DNA of 64,000 nt from Phorcus lineatus (GCA_921293015.1 OV121084.1:23936960-24000959); one strand, 5' to 3'. Shown: positions 1-10,654, counted from the first letter of the stretch. Program-made: numbers and translations. Notes: generated from the letters alone by a model not told the origin.

Positions 1-438
1 CGAGAACTTACGCATTCACTTAAACTTTCTATCGATGCAATGAAATACCAAACAATCTTTACAATTTACCTGCAATCAACAAAGAAAACGTTAAGACAGC
101 CGCTGTCGGCTTGGACATATAAAAATCTATGGTTAACTGTGCACAAAACGGATAAATTATTGACACTTGGAAACGGCTGAACTAGTACTGTGTGCAGCTA
201 TTGAATTTACCTAAACTCTGAACTGAGAACAAATCATGAAATATGTTTTATGAAAGCAATGTTGTACATTAACCGATTTAATAACACAATATTAGCATTG
301 TTATTAGATTGACCATATATAGCGGCTTAAATAACTTACGAGGTAGATTACTTGAGTGAGGATAGCGAGTAATAAAGAGAGGTATGCAGTATCTGTGCAT
401 TGGTTGTGTTTACGAAATATTGGCGTGCACTACTGCGT
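1..438 (-). mobile_element. TTAA-flanked MITE, copy 1 (cut by window edge)
   Basis: Reverse-complement copy of the elements at 4144-4765 and 15036-15638. It ends GCGTGCACTACTGCGT followed by TTAA at 439-442. The left end lies outside the window. It shares with the other copies the internal segment CCGCTGTCGGCTTGGACATA and the block around CTTACGAGGTAGATTACTTG. It encodes nothing. Confidence 0.85.
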
Positions 439-442
439 TTAA

Positions 443-743
443 ATTAACCATATAGTAATCATACTGCAATAACTTACGTAACGAGTAGTGATATCAGTTG
501 CAATCATTTTGCATTGCATTTAAATCTTTTCCTGATTTTCTGCACAGTATTCCTCAATCACAAAATAGCGAGGTTTAATTGTAGTTCAGGTAGATTTTCT
601 TTGGAATCTTTCCTTCCAATTGTGAACCAAGACTTAGCATGAGGCTGTTGATAATCAATCAGTAATTGGTGAATTTGTTCCAAAAATGAATTATAAACTG
701 AAAGATGATTGACTCTACAGTGACGTATCCATGCACCATCAAC
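443..743. other. Non-coding spacer
   Basis: AT-rich sequence between the first MITE and the hairpin cluster. No reading frame, splice-bounded exon or repeat was recognised. Confidence 0.6.
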
Positions 744-830
744 CTGATTAAAACCAAATAATTGATTCGCTCCCTAGCCTCTTCTACATTCGAATTCTAG
801 GGAGCGAATCGATCATTTGATTTTAATCAG
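744..830. repeat. 34-bp inverted repeat (hairpin)
   Basis: Arms 744-777 and 797-830, 31 of 34 positions complementary, loop 19 nt. The outer end reads CTGATTAAAA, the same as the termini of the MITE at 42993-43420, so it may be a collapsed, end-to-end derivative of that family. Confidence 0.85.
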
Positions 831-876
831 ATCCCTTACACCACAAAACATCCAAGCTATGCTTATGAATTGTAAT

Positions 877-1035
877 TAAGAATTGACTTCAACATTTATT
901 AAGTTCATGGAGGTATAAACTTAAAAACCGATGTGCAAACTGTGTGAATCCGCGTAGCGGATTTACGCCGAGTTTGCACATCGGTTTTTAAGTTTATACC
1001 TCCATGAACTTAATAAATGTTGAAGTCAATTCTTA
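877..1035. repeat. 65-bp perfect inverted repeat with nested inner hairpin
   Basis: Arms 877-941 and 971-1035 are exact reverse complements over 65 bp. The 29-nt loop holds a second perfect stem, AATCCGC / GCGGATT (947-953 / 957-963), with the three-base loop GTA. No reading frame is involved. Confidence 0.95.
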
Positions 1036-1795
1036 TAAATAAATATATACATACTAGTTGTTTTTAAAACATTTTATTGCTCTAAATATACATATTTGCA
1101 CCAAATAGAGCTGCACAATATACGCGGATGAATTCAACTCTCAACAGCATGAAAGAGATAAAATGTCAATCAAAACGTCATCGGATCCCTAGCCCCGCCT
1201 ACAAAACGTTCATCAGCCAATGAAAATCTACAACGCACGTGGCCCTGAACTTATCGGACGTCCGTCACAAGTGACCTTGACATTGCTAGTTCTCACAGTT
1301 GTAAACACAAATCGCGAACGTAGAACTCGGAGAGGAAACCAGCCGAATTTACCCTCGTAGATGCCATATACTGGTGGTGTTATGATCTCGATCTAACGGA
1401 ATCTGATTAAACAGCACACAGTTCTTAAACTAATGAGGAGCCAAGCTTAACTCTGTTCATGAACTTAACGACATTACTTTGCCAACCTCCCTGCAACGGC
1501 CGCGAGAGCATTGAAGAATGACATTTGCCTTCTGTGGGGTGGAACACGATCGGTTGTAATTTCTGATAGAGCTCTCTTGTTTATTATGAAAATGACTACC
1601 TTTAGAACCTTTGACAACAATAATTATTTCATACTGAATTATGTTAATTTTTTATTTACCTACTTTCAAGAAGTGGCATTGCACAAAGTGTTGCTATTTT
1701 TAGAAAAACGTAACTTGTTTACAAATATTTCCGTCGATGGGCGTGGCTTAAAATGATGTGACGTCACGAAATTAAGTTTATGGAGGTATGAACTG
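990..1795. mobile_element. Possible TIR-bounded element sharing the 65-bp arm
   Basis: The segment AGTTTATACCTCCATGAACT at ~990-1009 recurs inverted at ~1775-1794 as AAGTTTATGGAGGTATGAAC. The two would form ~21-bp terminal inverted repeats around ~800 bp of non-coding DNA. No clear target-site duplication was found. Confidence 0.4.
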
Positions 1796-1895
1796 AACTT
1801 CTATTACCGTGTTCAGCGAATCAGATTGACGCAAAGCAATTGCTATTTATTTATCAGTGAAGTAACTGCATTTTGACAATTTACCATTGTTGGAG

Positions 1896-2066
1896 TGATT
1901 TGGTAGATATTATCTACAAAACTTACAAATTGATTTGGTAGATATTATCTACAAAACTTTAATATTGATTTGGTAGATATTATCTACAAAACTTACATAT
2001 TGATTTGGTAGATATTATCTACAAAACTTACAAATTGATTTGGTGGATATTATCTACAAATCTTAA
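1896..2066. repeat. 35-bp minisatellite, five copies
   Basis: Units start at 1896, 1931, 1966, 2001 and 2036. Each contains TTGGTAGATATTATCTACAA, a 7-bp palindrome (GTAGATA / TATCTAC) around one base. The copies differ at a few positions in the spacer; the fifth has GTGGATA. Confidence 0.95.
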
Positions 2067-2689
2067 AATATGTATAGTATAATAATTGTATTATGAAAAC
2101 ATATTTCCTTTAAGGACCAAAAGGTTTGCGTGATGTGCTCTATATGTTGTCAAGGACCTGAATAGTCTGTCTTCAACAAATAACATGAAATTATTTCATT
2201 TTTCCCCAATTAATATGAAACAGGATATAAGACAACTTACAGATTTCACCTTATCAGACTTTTTCAGTAGTTCCTACGCAGACTATTTCTTATCAATGTG
2301 TATGCAAAACCGCTTGTGTACGTGGTTGTTAAGCTGGAAGTTTCCGTCATTTCCTTTTCAAATTCCTATAAATTGTCAGCTGCCGGTTTAATTAATATTC
2401 GGTACAAGGATTCGATACTTTAAACGTTACTAAGATATTGACACCAATTTGTACGCCAATTTCATTCCGACAAAATCACCCGAAGAAAGGAAAATATAAG
2501 TTAATTAGGCAGCTAGTCAGTCAGTGTTTCATTTGCTTTGTTCATTACATTGCCAGGAGGAATCATAATTTATAATGTGCCCAATCCTTAGACTAAACTT
2601 CAGTCTATTATTCTAAAGGAGTGAAACCCTTTTAAAAGATGTCTTTGCATATGTAAAAAATCATTCCTATGAACCCCATAGCTCCATAC
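2067..2689. other. Non-coding spacer
   Basis: AT-rich, with only short chance frames. Nothing recognised. Confidence 0.6.
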
Positions 2690-2975
2690 CTTCCTATGTT
2701 CAGGTGCCCAGTTGTACAGCTGGGTACACAGAGTGCAATGTGGATGAAGTGTCTTGCCCAGGGCCTCCTTTCACAAAGCAACCTTTACTAAGATTAACCT
2801 CAACTCTCATTCTTTAACATTGCACTAAGGTTACCTTAAGGACTTTATGAAAGGAGATCAGGGGACACGATACAGAACAAGGCCCATGTTACAATGTTTT
2901 GGTGCCTCTACCGGGATTCAAACCCGGGCCATTGGCGTGACAGGCCAGCACGCTAACCACTACACCACTGTGCTT
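2690..2975 (-). mobile_element. tRNA-Asp-derived SINE
   Basis: On the minus strand a tRNA-like head (2973-2901) carries A-box-like GTGTAGTGGTTAGCGTGC, an anticodon arm with CCTGTCACG (GTC, as in tRNA-Asp) and the B box GGTTTGAATCC. It is followed by a body containing GGGCAAGACACTTCATCCAC and a self-complementary CCCAGCTGTACAACTGGG. The acceptor ends do not pair, so it is a SINE head, not a tRNA gene. The limits of the body are approximate. Confidence 0.7.
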
Positions 2976-3192
2976 GTAATCTGGAACAGAGTACAACCTC
3001 AAAAACGTCTGGCTTGTAGTTATCATGTAAAAGTTGAAGAATTTTTATATCTATCTTAACTAACTAATAACATAATTTTTTATATTGACATTTACAAGTA
3101 AAAGGATACATCTCCTTTATATCAACCCGATTCTTTTTAAAGTGTTGTATTGAAACTTGTATTTGGGGACAACATTATAAGGCAACAACTGA

Positions 3193-3248
3193 TATTTCGG
3201 GTTGACTTTAGATCTATGTACATATAGATCTAAAGTCAACCCGAAATA
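3193..3248. repeat. 25-bp perfect inverted repeat (hairpin)
   Basis: Arms 3193-3217 and 3224-3248 are exact reverse complements (TATTTCGGGTTGACTTTAGA...), with a 6-nt loop GTACAT. It stands alone in non-coding DNA. Confidence 0.93.
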
Positions 3249-4139
3249 CTCTGAATTTACAACGTTTTCCCTCAAAACCCTAAAAGAATAAACTTCTTAA
3301 AGGTTTTCTAAATAATATGAGATTATGCGAAATGCATTATTTGCACAGGGGAAAACATCTTAATCCGATTGTCTTTAGTCGTAGAAAAGATCAGCTAGAA
3401 GTATCCAACGAAAAATGTTGACGGCCATTTTAATGCGAACATCGTACATGTTGTGTTCGTTTTAAAACTGCCGGGTTTTTAAAAATTTAAAATGACCACA
3501 TTGTCTTGCAATGAGTAACATATATTTTCGTTTTCTCGAGATCTCTTTATTTGCCTTTAAAAACGTGTTGTCCTTTGAAACAGAAAAGTTGAAAGCTAGA
3601 ATAACTTTTAACATACTTGCCTTTAATCTTCATTGTTGGTGCCGAACAGCAAATAATCCTGAAAAGTTTCATGTTTAAACGACATATATTGATTCGAAGT
3701 TTGATAATGAGTCACATCGTGATATGTTAAAGTCATAGTCTCATTTTTGCAAGGCAAATTGTAATGCACGCCGGACAAATAGTTACAGACCATACCCACT
3801 TAAAACGAGGCTGGTAACCGGCTTACCGGTGAACATCAGATGACAGACAGACAGTCAATTGTTTATTATAAGTCTCACCCCAATACGACATAAAAGACAA
3901 TGAATATAAATATAAAAAATGGGCCATCCACAAGTGGGATTATGAGAGACTATATATAAAATAAACACATTTAAAAGTACAAAAAAATCAAAACATAATT
4001 ATTTGAAAAGCTGAAGTAAAAGAAGCAAATAGTTAAGATTGCGAGTATAATAAAATTTTTCTATTGCACAAAATATTCTATCAGGTTTTGGCAGCAAAAA
4101 TAAAAACATCAACATTTGATAGTTTAAAACCCACTTTCC
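3249..4139. other. Non-coding spacer apart from the LINE tail
   Basis: Apart from the LINE 3'-end fragment at 3842-3975 and a small palindrome GTAACCGGCTTACCGG near 3815, nothing was recognised. Confidence 0.55.
3842..3975 (-). mobile_element. 3'-end fragment of a non-LTR retrotransposon
   Basis: Read on the minus strand it resembles the 3' UTR at 12107-12255: TCTCATAAT..., then GTGAGACTTATAATAAAC, then ATTGACTGTCTGTCTGTC. Both end in a CTGT-type simple repeat. This is a 5'-truncated insertion of the same or a sister family. Confidence 0.55.
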
Positions 4140-4143
4140 TTAA

Positions 4144-4765
4144 ACGCACTAGTGCACACCAATATTTCTTTAACACAACGAATGCACAGATATTGCATAT
4201 CTCTCGATATTATTCAAGATCCTCACTCAAGCAATCTACCTCGTAAGTTATTTAACGAATATTTACGTATTCAGGTAGTAAAGTGGATTTTTAAAGACCG
4301 GAAGTATTTAATGTTACGTTACAATAAATCCGCATGAACTACGATATCGGAAATATTAAGATTGTGCTTATAACCAAAAAAGCGGAAACGGCAGCCGCTT
4401 TGGTCAATCTAATAGCAATGCTAATGCTGTGTTATTAAATCGGTTTATTTACAACATCGCTTTCATAAAACATAATTCATTATTTGTTCTCAGTTCAGAG
4501 CTTAGGTAAATTCAACAACTGCACATAATAATAGTTCAGCCGCTTTCAACTGTCTATAATTTATCCGTTTTGTGCACAGCTAACCTTAGATTTGTTATAT
4601 GTCCAAGCCGACAGCGGCTGTCTAAATTTTTTCATTGTTGATTGCAGGTTAATTGTAAAGAATTTTAAGTGTTTCATTGCATCGATAGAAAGCTTAAGTG
4701 ATTGCATAAGTCCTCTTAAACCTTAAAATAGCCAATTTAAACCGTAAAAGCGTGCACTAGTGCCT
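4144..4765 (+). mobile_element. TTAA-flanked MITE, copy 2 (622 bp, complete)
   Basis: Flanked by TTAA on both sides (4140-4143 and 4766-4769). The termini are ACGCACTAGTGCAC at the left and, read inward from the right, AGGCACTAGTGCACGC. The 14-bp terminal inverted repeat contains the palindrome GCACTAGTGC. A TTAA target is typical of piggyBac-type transposons, so this is probably a non-autonomous piggyBac-like element; the termini do not start with the usual CCC, so the superfamily is tentative. Confidence 0.8.
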
Positions 4766-5044
4766 TTAAATCATCAAAACTACAAAATTATTGATTAATC
4801 CTATTGCACATAAATGTTCTCTCTCACATTCATACAGGGGGCAGTGAAGTAATACGTGGTAATAATGTATTAATATTCTTTCTATAATATTGTGAGGTGC
4901 TAGAAGGTTGTTTATGAACTAAAGAAAACCTTGCAAAACTGATATTCAATTCATTGCCGTTTGTGATTGTTGTCTGTTTGCTAAAGTTTACATTTCTTTT
5001 TTGTTTCAAGTCTTGAATATCTTAGAAAATATTTAGTTTAATAG

Positions 5045-5400
5045 TTTAAAACATGGTTTATACCAAAACACTTGTCTCAACATGTTTTAAATTAAAACAC
5101 TTTTCACAACATGTTTAATACCAGAATACTTTTCACAATATGCATGTTTAATACAAAAAAAACGTTTAACAACATGTTTAAAAACAAAACTCTTTTCACA
5201 ACATGTTTAAAATCAAAACACTTACACAACATGTTAAAAATCAAAACACTTTCTATAACATGTTCTAACCCAAAATGTGTTTTGATATTAAACACTTTAC
5301 GGAATGTGTTTTGGATTTAAACATGTTTTGAAAATCCATGTGTTTAAAAAAAAGGACAAGATATGTGTTTGGGTTTGTGTTTTATATCCAAACACCATTT
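5045..5400. repeat. Degenerate ~30-bp tandem repeat (ACATGTTTAA type)
   Basis: About ten degenerate units of the form AACATGTTTAAAAACAAAAC + ACTTTTCAC, some inverted towards the right end (AATGTGTTTTGGATTTAAAC). Short frames read through it on both strands are by-products of the repeat. Confidence 0.8.
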
Positions 5401-5477
5401 TTGCAGTGCACTGATCTCAGTTTGGCGATATCTCGTGTTTGTTGAAATAAGACGGTGAGGAGTACCAGGGGAGCAGT

Positions 5478-6270
5478 TTGTTTCAGATGATATCGGCTAT
5501 ACAGCGACATCTTGAACTAAACGGAAGGCGTGTCAGTTTTCTATCTGATCAAAAGTTTACAGCAGTGAAAACTGCCTTGGATTATGCAATGCAGTCAGCC
5601 TGTCGTAAGGGAATCGGTATTACCAAAAGGAAATCGGATATAATCACAATAGGACAGGAAGAAAGAAAAAGGGATTCTTGGTGACGATGAGCCAGATAAA
5701 CTTGTTAAAGCTGTCTTCTACTTGATTGGAGTGCATATTGGAATTAGAGGTGGTGAGGAACGAAGGCAGTTAACTTTCTCTAACTTTAAGATTAAAATGG
5801 ATTCGCATGCGATATTTGGAGTTTACTGAGTGTGTCGAAAACGTATCGTGGAGGTGTGAAACATCAAAAGATTGATCCCCACCGAGCACGAGCTTATGAA
5901 AATGTAGAGAGACAAGGCAGCTGTCCCATTAACCTTTTTGAAACGTAACGCGGGAAGTTGCATCCAAAGGCTAGTATTCATATAATATTCTATTTCAAAC
6001 CACTGACCATCATCAAGGACACTACCATCTGTTACAGTCTTCTTCCTTTGGGCCACAATTGTCTGTAAGGAATGGTTAAAAACATCATGGTCAAAGCAGG
6101 CATTCCCGGCATCTTTACCAACCATTCCTTACGTATGACCATAGCGACTCTTCCGTGAAAATGTTCCCGGGCAGCTTATTCGTGGTCAAACCGGACACCG
6201 TAGTAACGCTGTCTTCCACTACAAGATTCCCCGGTGACCAACAGCTGCACAATGTCTCAACATTGTTACA
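5478..6270 (+). pseudogene. Decayed Crypton-type tyrosine recombinase (DUF3504 domain)
   Basis: Read in three frames, the stretch follows the DUF3504 domain shared by Crypton transposons and by the ZMYM2/QRICH1 proteins derived from them. Segments in order: AIQRHLELNGRRVSFLSDQK and ALDYAMQSACRKGIGITKRK (5490-5640); GDDEPDKLVKAVFYLIGVHI then RGGEE (5680-5765); KMDSHA (5796); a GGVKHQKIDPHRARAYENVE frame (5852-5910); NHSLR (6121-6135); and LIRGQTGHRSNAVFHYKIP (6174-6230). The catalytic landmarks of tyrosine recombinases (R, H-x-x-R, H/Y) are recognisable, but frameshifts and stops separate them. It is not functional. A domesticated gene is excluded by the breaks. Confidence 0.78.
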
Positions 6271-6675
6271 TGGAAAACGGTGAGAAACCACTTCCGTTAC
6301 TGTTTATGCTTCTAGTGAAAGTATGTTGACAGTGGAAGAGCTTACAGTAATATTAAAATATGAAACTAAACTGCTTTTGTGTTTGATTTAAGATTGTTAA
6401 TTTAAGGTGGTTACTTTCAGAAAGTAATACCGTCAATTTAAAGTAACCACCAGAGCACGTGCAACAAGAGGTGTGTAAGTTTTACTAACCTCGATCAAAC
6501 ATTAGAGTTGACCGGTAAGCTCATTACAGCTACATGTAGTTTTCACTAGATGCAGGTAGGAGTTTCATGTAACGTTCTTAACCTTTACCCTCACACTTCT
6601 AGTAATAAGAGAGGACAAAATCAGTGATACTTTTATGCAGAGAATATCTTTTTCACAACTACTAGTATTTGAATT
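6271..6675. other. Spacer between Crypton remnant and LINE tail
   Basis: Contains a short inverted repeat GGTGGTTACTTTCAGAAAGT / near 6412-6450 (GGTTACTTT ... AAAGTAACC). No coding content. Confidence 0.55.
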
Positions 6676-6763
6676 TCTTTTTTTTTTAAATTTTATTTTT
6701 TTTAATTTTTTTTATTTTGTTGCATTTTCATACATAAATTGGTTACATAAATGAGTACGGTAT

Positions 6764-7665
6764 TCAGACATCGAAAAGTAGATGACATGATGACCGGAAC
6801 TTATAAAATCTGTCTATGCCTGGGCCAATAAGGGCTGCAGCTTTAGTCAATAGATAATAGTTATGAATCTCTTCTTGCATGAACTGGAAGCTTGGTACTT
6901 TTTGGGATTGTCTATTATCAAAAATTAAGGATTTGAAGAGAATCATAATAATATTGATAGGGTCATTGTTTCGTTGATAAAAACCTCACAGAACATGTTG
7001 TTTTGTAAATGAAAGTTTTACCTGAATTTTTTCTGAGAGCCAGAGTTCCAGTTCCTGCCAAAGCATTTTTACCTTGCTACAATCATACAGTACATGGGCG
7101 GTTGATTCTATATGGGTTGAGCAAAAACTGCAAACTTCCATATCGGTAAGTTGCATTTTGTGCAGTCGCCTGTTAGTCGGCAGGATGTGGTGCAGCAATT
7201 TATATTGGAACCATTGTAATTTTGTATCGTGAGTGCATCTGAAAGGAAGGTTATTGTAGAGTTTCCATATATCTGGTCCTAGGTTGGTTTCAATTATATG
7301 ATTCCATTTGTAAACATGCTGGTTAGTTGTGGTATATTTAGTAATTAGTGTTCTGTAGAAGGTTTGGCCAGTGCCTTTAATTATATTTTTAAGACGCGGA
7401 GGTAATATTGGATTCTGCGTTTTCTCAAGCTTGATAGATGTAGAGGTACAATACGCTTTGATTGCGCTTATTATCCCTCTGTATGTTAGAAAATTTGTAT
7501 TCACCTTGAATTTCTTTTCAAATACGTCAAAGGATAAAAAGTTGCCGTCATCATTTAAAAGATCGTTTACATAGTGAATTCCATTTTTACTCCATTTTGG
7601 ATAATAGATTTTCTTTTTACCGATGGTGACATTTTCATTATACCAGATACTGTTAGTTGCTATGT
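6764..7665 (-). pseudogene. LINE ORF2 C-terminal region with zinc knuckle
   Basis: Continues ORF2 after the frameshift at ~7665. One internal TGA at 6986 interrupts an otherwise continuous frame down to 6764. It contains WFQYKLLHHILPTNRRLHKM and a zinc-binding CSFCSTHIESTAHVLYDC (C-x2-C-x8-H-x4-C) at ~7080-7135, typical of L1-like ORF2 tails (zf-RVT). Confidence 0.8.
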
Positions 7666-9666
7666 TAAAGGTTCATATTGAGATTCATTGTGTGCAGTTG
7701 TAAGGTCCCACCAAGCACTTAGGAGATCGCTATAAAAGTTGTTCATGGGGGATAAAATATGTCTCAAACTTGGGCAATTATATACAAATATGGATGCAGA
7801 TCCAAGTTTAGGTAGGTTTACTGAAAAAAGTTCGCACCATTTAGAACTTTGTTTATAGTAGCGACTGATTACAAACAGTTTTTGAGATTGTATAATTTGT
7901 TTTATCTTAGGGGCATTCAGACCGCCGTCTTTTACCTGACAGATGATTTGACTTTTTTGGATTTTATCTGGTTTATTGCCCCATATGAATTTAAAACATT
8001 TACGTTCAATTAATTCGATTACATTATCATCCGGGTCCGGTAGTGATGAAAATAAGTGATTAAGTTTTGGAATTATACGAGATTTTAACACCGAGATTCT
8101 CCCAAGTGGTGATAAGTTACGTGAGGACCAAATGTGCATAAGCGTCTCACATTGTCTGAGTTTGTCCTTACAATTAAGATCGATCATTTTCTCCAAATTA
8201 AGGTTAAATCTAATGCCAAGGAGATCAAAGTCACCCTGTTCCCAGTTTAATTTCAAATTTTGACATAACTTCATTCTACTTCGCTTTTTGGATCCAAGCC
8301 ATATTAGTCCCGTTTTATCAACATTAACCTTTAGCCCTGAAAATCTTGCGAAAAACACCAGCAAGTGCAATATTGCTTGTAAACTACGTTCAGATCCGTC
8401 CAACGTGCACGTAGTGTCGTCAGCGAACTGATTCAAGAGGTATTCGACATTGCCTAATTTAATTCCTTTAATATCGTTATCATTTCGTATCATTATTGCC
8501 AATACTTCTACACAGAGAATGAATAAGTAGGGGGAGAGAGGATCACCTTGGCGACAACCTCTAGAGATGTTAAACCTTTGTGAAACGAATCCATTAATAA
8601 TGACACTTGAATTAATGTCACAATAGAATATCTTAATCCATTTCTTAATGCAGTCTCCAAAGTTGAAAAGGGTCAGAGTTTTTTCCAGAAATGACCATTC
8701 TACCGTATCGAATGCTTTTTCAAAATCTATTGAAAACAACAACCCAGGTATTTGAAACGTATCGGTGTACTCAATCAAATCATAAATTTGTCTTGTTATT
8801 TCTCCAATGTATCTTCCTGACATGAATCCCTTTTGATCTTCATTTATCAATTGGTCTAAAACTGATTTTATGCGGCGTGATATACATAACGCTGCAGTTT
8901 TATAAAATACAGACAGTAGTGATATTGGGCGCCAATTCTTTATATATTGTCTTGGTTTGTTCCCTTTAGGGATACAGGTTATAAGTCCTAATTTTTGAGA
9001 AAGTGACAATTCCCCTTTATCAAAAGCATAATTGAGAGAACGGACAAGAAAATGACCAATATTACCCCAGAAAAATTTGATAAATTCAGCAGTAAATCCG
9101 TCAGCTCCTGGGCTTTTCTCGTTCTTGAGACATTTTAAAGCCCTTAGTACTTCCTGGTACTTGGTAAGTTTGCCTTCCAGTGAGTCTGATGTCATTTGGT
9201 TTAGTTTTGGAACTTCATGTTTATTCAAAAGATTATCGAGGTCGACTTCTAAAACATCTTGTTTGCAATAGAGCTTTTGATAGAATAGTTTCACTTCGTT
9301 TTGGATATCGGTCAGCTCGGTCAGTGTACGTCCGTTTGAATCCTCTATGTGAGTAAATGATTTATTAAGAAAATTACGTGATTTTTCAAGTTTCAAAAAG
9401 AAAGAAGTTGGTTTCTCTCCATACCCTATCCACCGTGCTTTTGCTCGAGTCATCTGACCTTTTGTTTTTATCGCAATTATGTCCTCCAGTTCATCATTTA
9501 GTTGAGATATTTCATTCAAAAGATTTTGTTTACGAGTTTCGTTTTCAGCTTCATCTAATTCTATTTCTTTACTTTGAAGTAAAACGAGTATATCATTTTG
9601 ATGTTGTTCTCTTTCTTTCTTTTTGAACGAGGAGTATTTTATGGTTTCCCCACGTATTATTAACAA
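7660..9666 (-). pseudogene. LINE ORF2 reverse transcriptase domain
   Basis: 668 open residues. RT landmarks: SPGADGFTAEF (~185), IPKGNK...WRPISLLS (~232-252), FSIDFEKAFDTVEW (~311, first catalytic Asp), SRGCRQGDPLSPYLF (~368) and FADDTT (~414, catalytic Asp pair). A long coiled-coil-like N-terminal linker (residues 15-60) follows the upstream frameshift, so the apparent start is not the true one. The motif spacing fits the L1/Tx1 group. It ends at a frameshift near 7665. Confidence 0.88.
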
Positions 9667-9762
9667 AAGAGTTTAAAAAAAGAGTTGGTCGTCAATAGCA
9701 AAAGAACTAACATCATCATCATTGGGATTTTTATATAGCTCTACAGTTTCAGTAATGATGTT

Positions 9763-10563
9763 TTAGATATTATTTACATATTCTTGGTCTCTCAAAAGTG
9801 AATTGTTGAATTTCCAAAAACCCTTACCCCTCTGCATGTCCGATAATGTAAATGTCATCGATATCGGGGAGTGATCTGACTTAAAGCTAGATTCTATTGA
9901 CGTATCGGTGATTGATGATACCATATTGTGGGATACTAGAAAATAGTCGAGTCGTGCCTGCTTTAGAGGGGTTGTTTGTCGCCAAGTAAATCTCCTGTCA
10001 AACTGATGGTGGTATCGCCAAGGGTCTATAAGGTCATGTTCATCTTTGAGTTGGTCTATACGTTCTTGTGCGTTCTTATTGTTCATATGTTTATAGTTAT
10101 AAGTATCCATTACAAAATCTTGAACGACATTCCAATCACCACATATTACAACATGGTCACTTTTCAGCGATTTTATCTGTTGATCAAGGTCATCATAAAA
10201 CTTTGGATCGTCGTTGTTTGGTCCATATATATTAACTATAGCAAGTTTATATTTGTCTATGGTGCATTCAATAATTATCCTATTGCCAACATCATCGGCA
10301 GTTACATTGTTTAGTTCAAAGTCTAAAAATTTAGAAAAAAGGATGGCGACGCCACGTGCATTACTTTTAAAGAAGCTAAAGAAGCAATTTTTGGTTCCCC
10401 ATTCATCACAGATTGTTTTTTCCATGTTCTCCGTGAAATGTACATCTTGTAAGCAATAAATTGAAGAGCGTTTACGTTTAAGAAAATTTAACATTTGTTG
10501 CCTTTTCAATTTATCATGAATACCGCTGCAGTTCATTGAGGTCAACTTTACTTTGTTAGTCAT
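9763..10563 (-). pseudogene. LINE ORF2 AP-endonuclease domain
   Basis: 266 residues starting at an ATG. The exonuclease/endonuclease/phosphatase motifs appear in order: SMNCSGI (~9), CLQDVHF (~37, catalytic acid), NIYGPN (~112), CGDWNVV (~141), RLDYFLV (~207) and SDHSPI (~230). This enzyme nicks target DNA to prime reverse transcription. The frame ends in a stop just after the domain, and a frameshift then separates it from the RT part, with the connecting peptide still readable. Confidence 0.82.
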
Positions 10564-10654
10564 TTATACCTTATATACGTTTTTATTGACCACATGAAAC
10601 AAAGTAAAAACTGAGAAAAATTTCGTGAAATTCGAAAAATTCAAAATAAAAACA

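Noticed and set aside
1896-2066. CRISPR-like array
   Set aside because: Units are tandem with no unique spacers, and the host is a eukaryote.
2901-2973. Functional tRNA-Asp gene
   Set aside because: The acceptor stem does not pair and the sequence continues into a SINE body; only the internal promoter and anticodon arm are recognisable.
5104-5320. Overlapping frames on both strands
   Set aside because: Products of the ACATGTTTAA tandem repeat.
7660-9666. Retroviral or LTR-type polymerase
   Set aside because: The order endonuclease then RT then zinc knuckle, the FADD/GCRQGDPLSP motifs and the A-rich tail are those of a LINE; no LTRs, gag, protease or envelope were seen.
9976-10314. Plus-strand frame of 112 codons
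   Set aside because: Antisense shadow of the LINE endonuclease.
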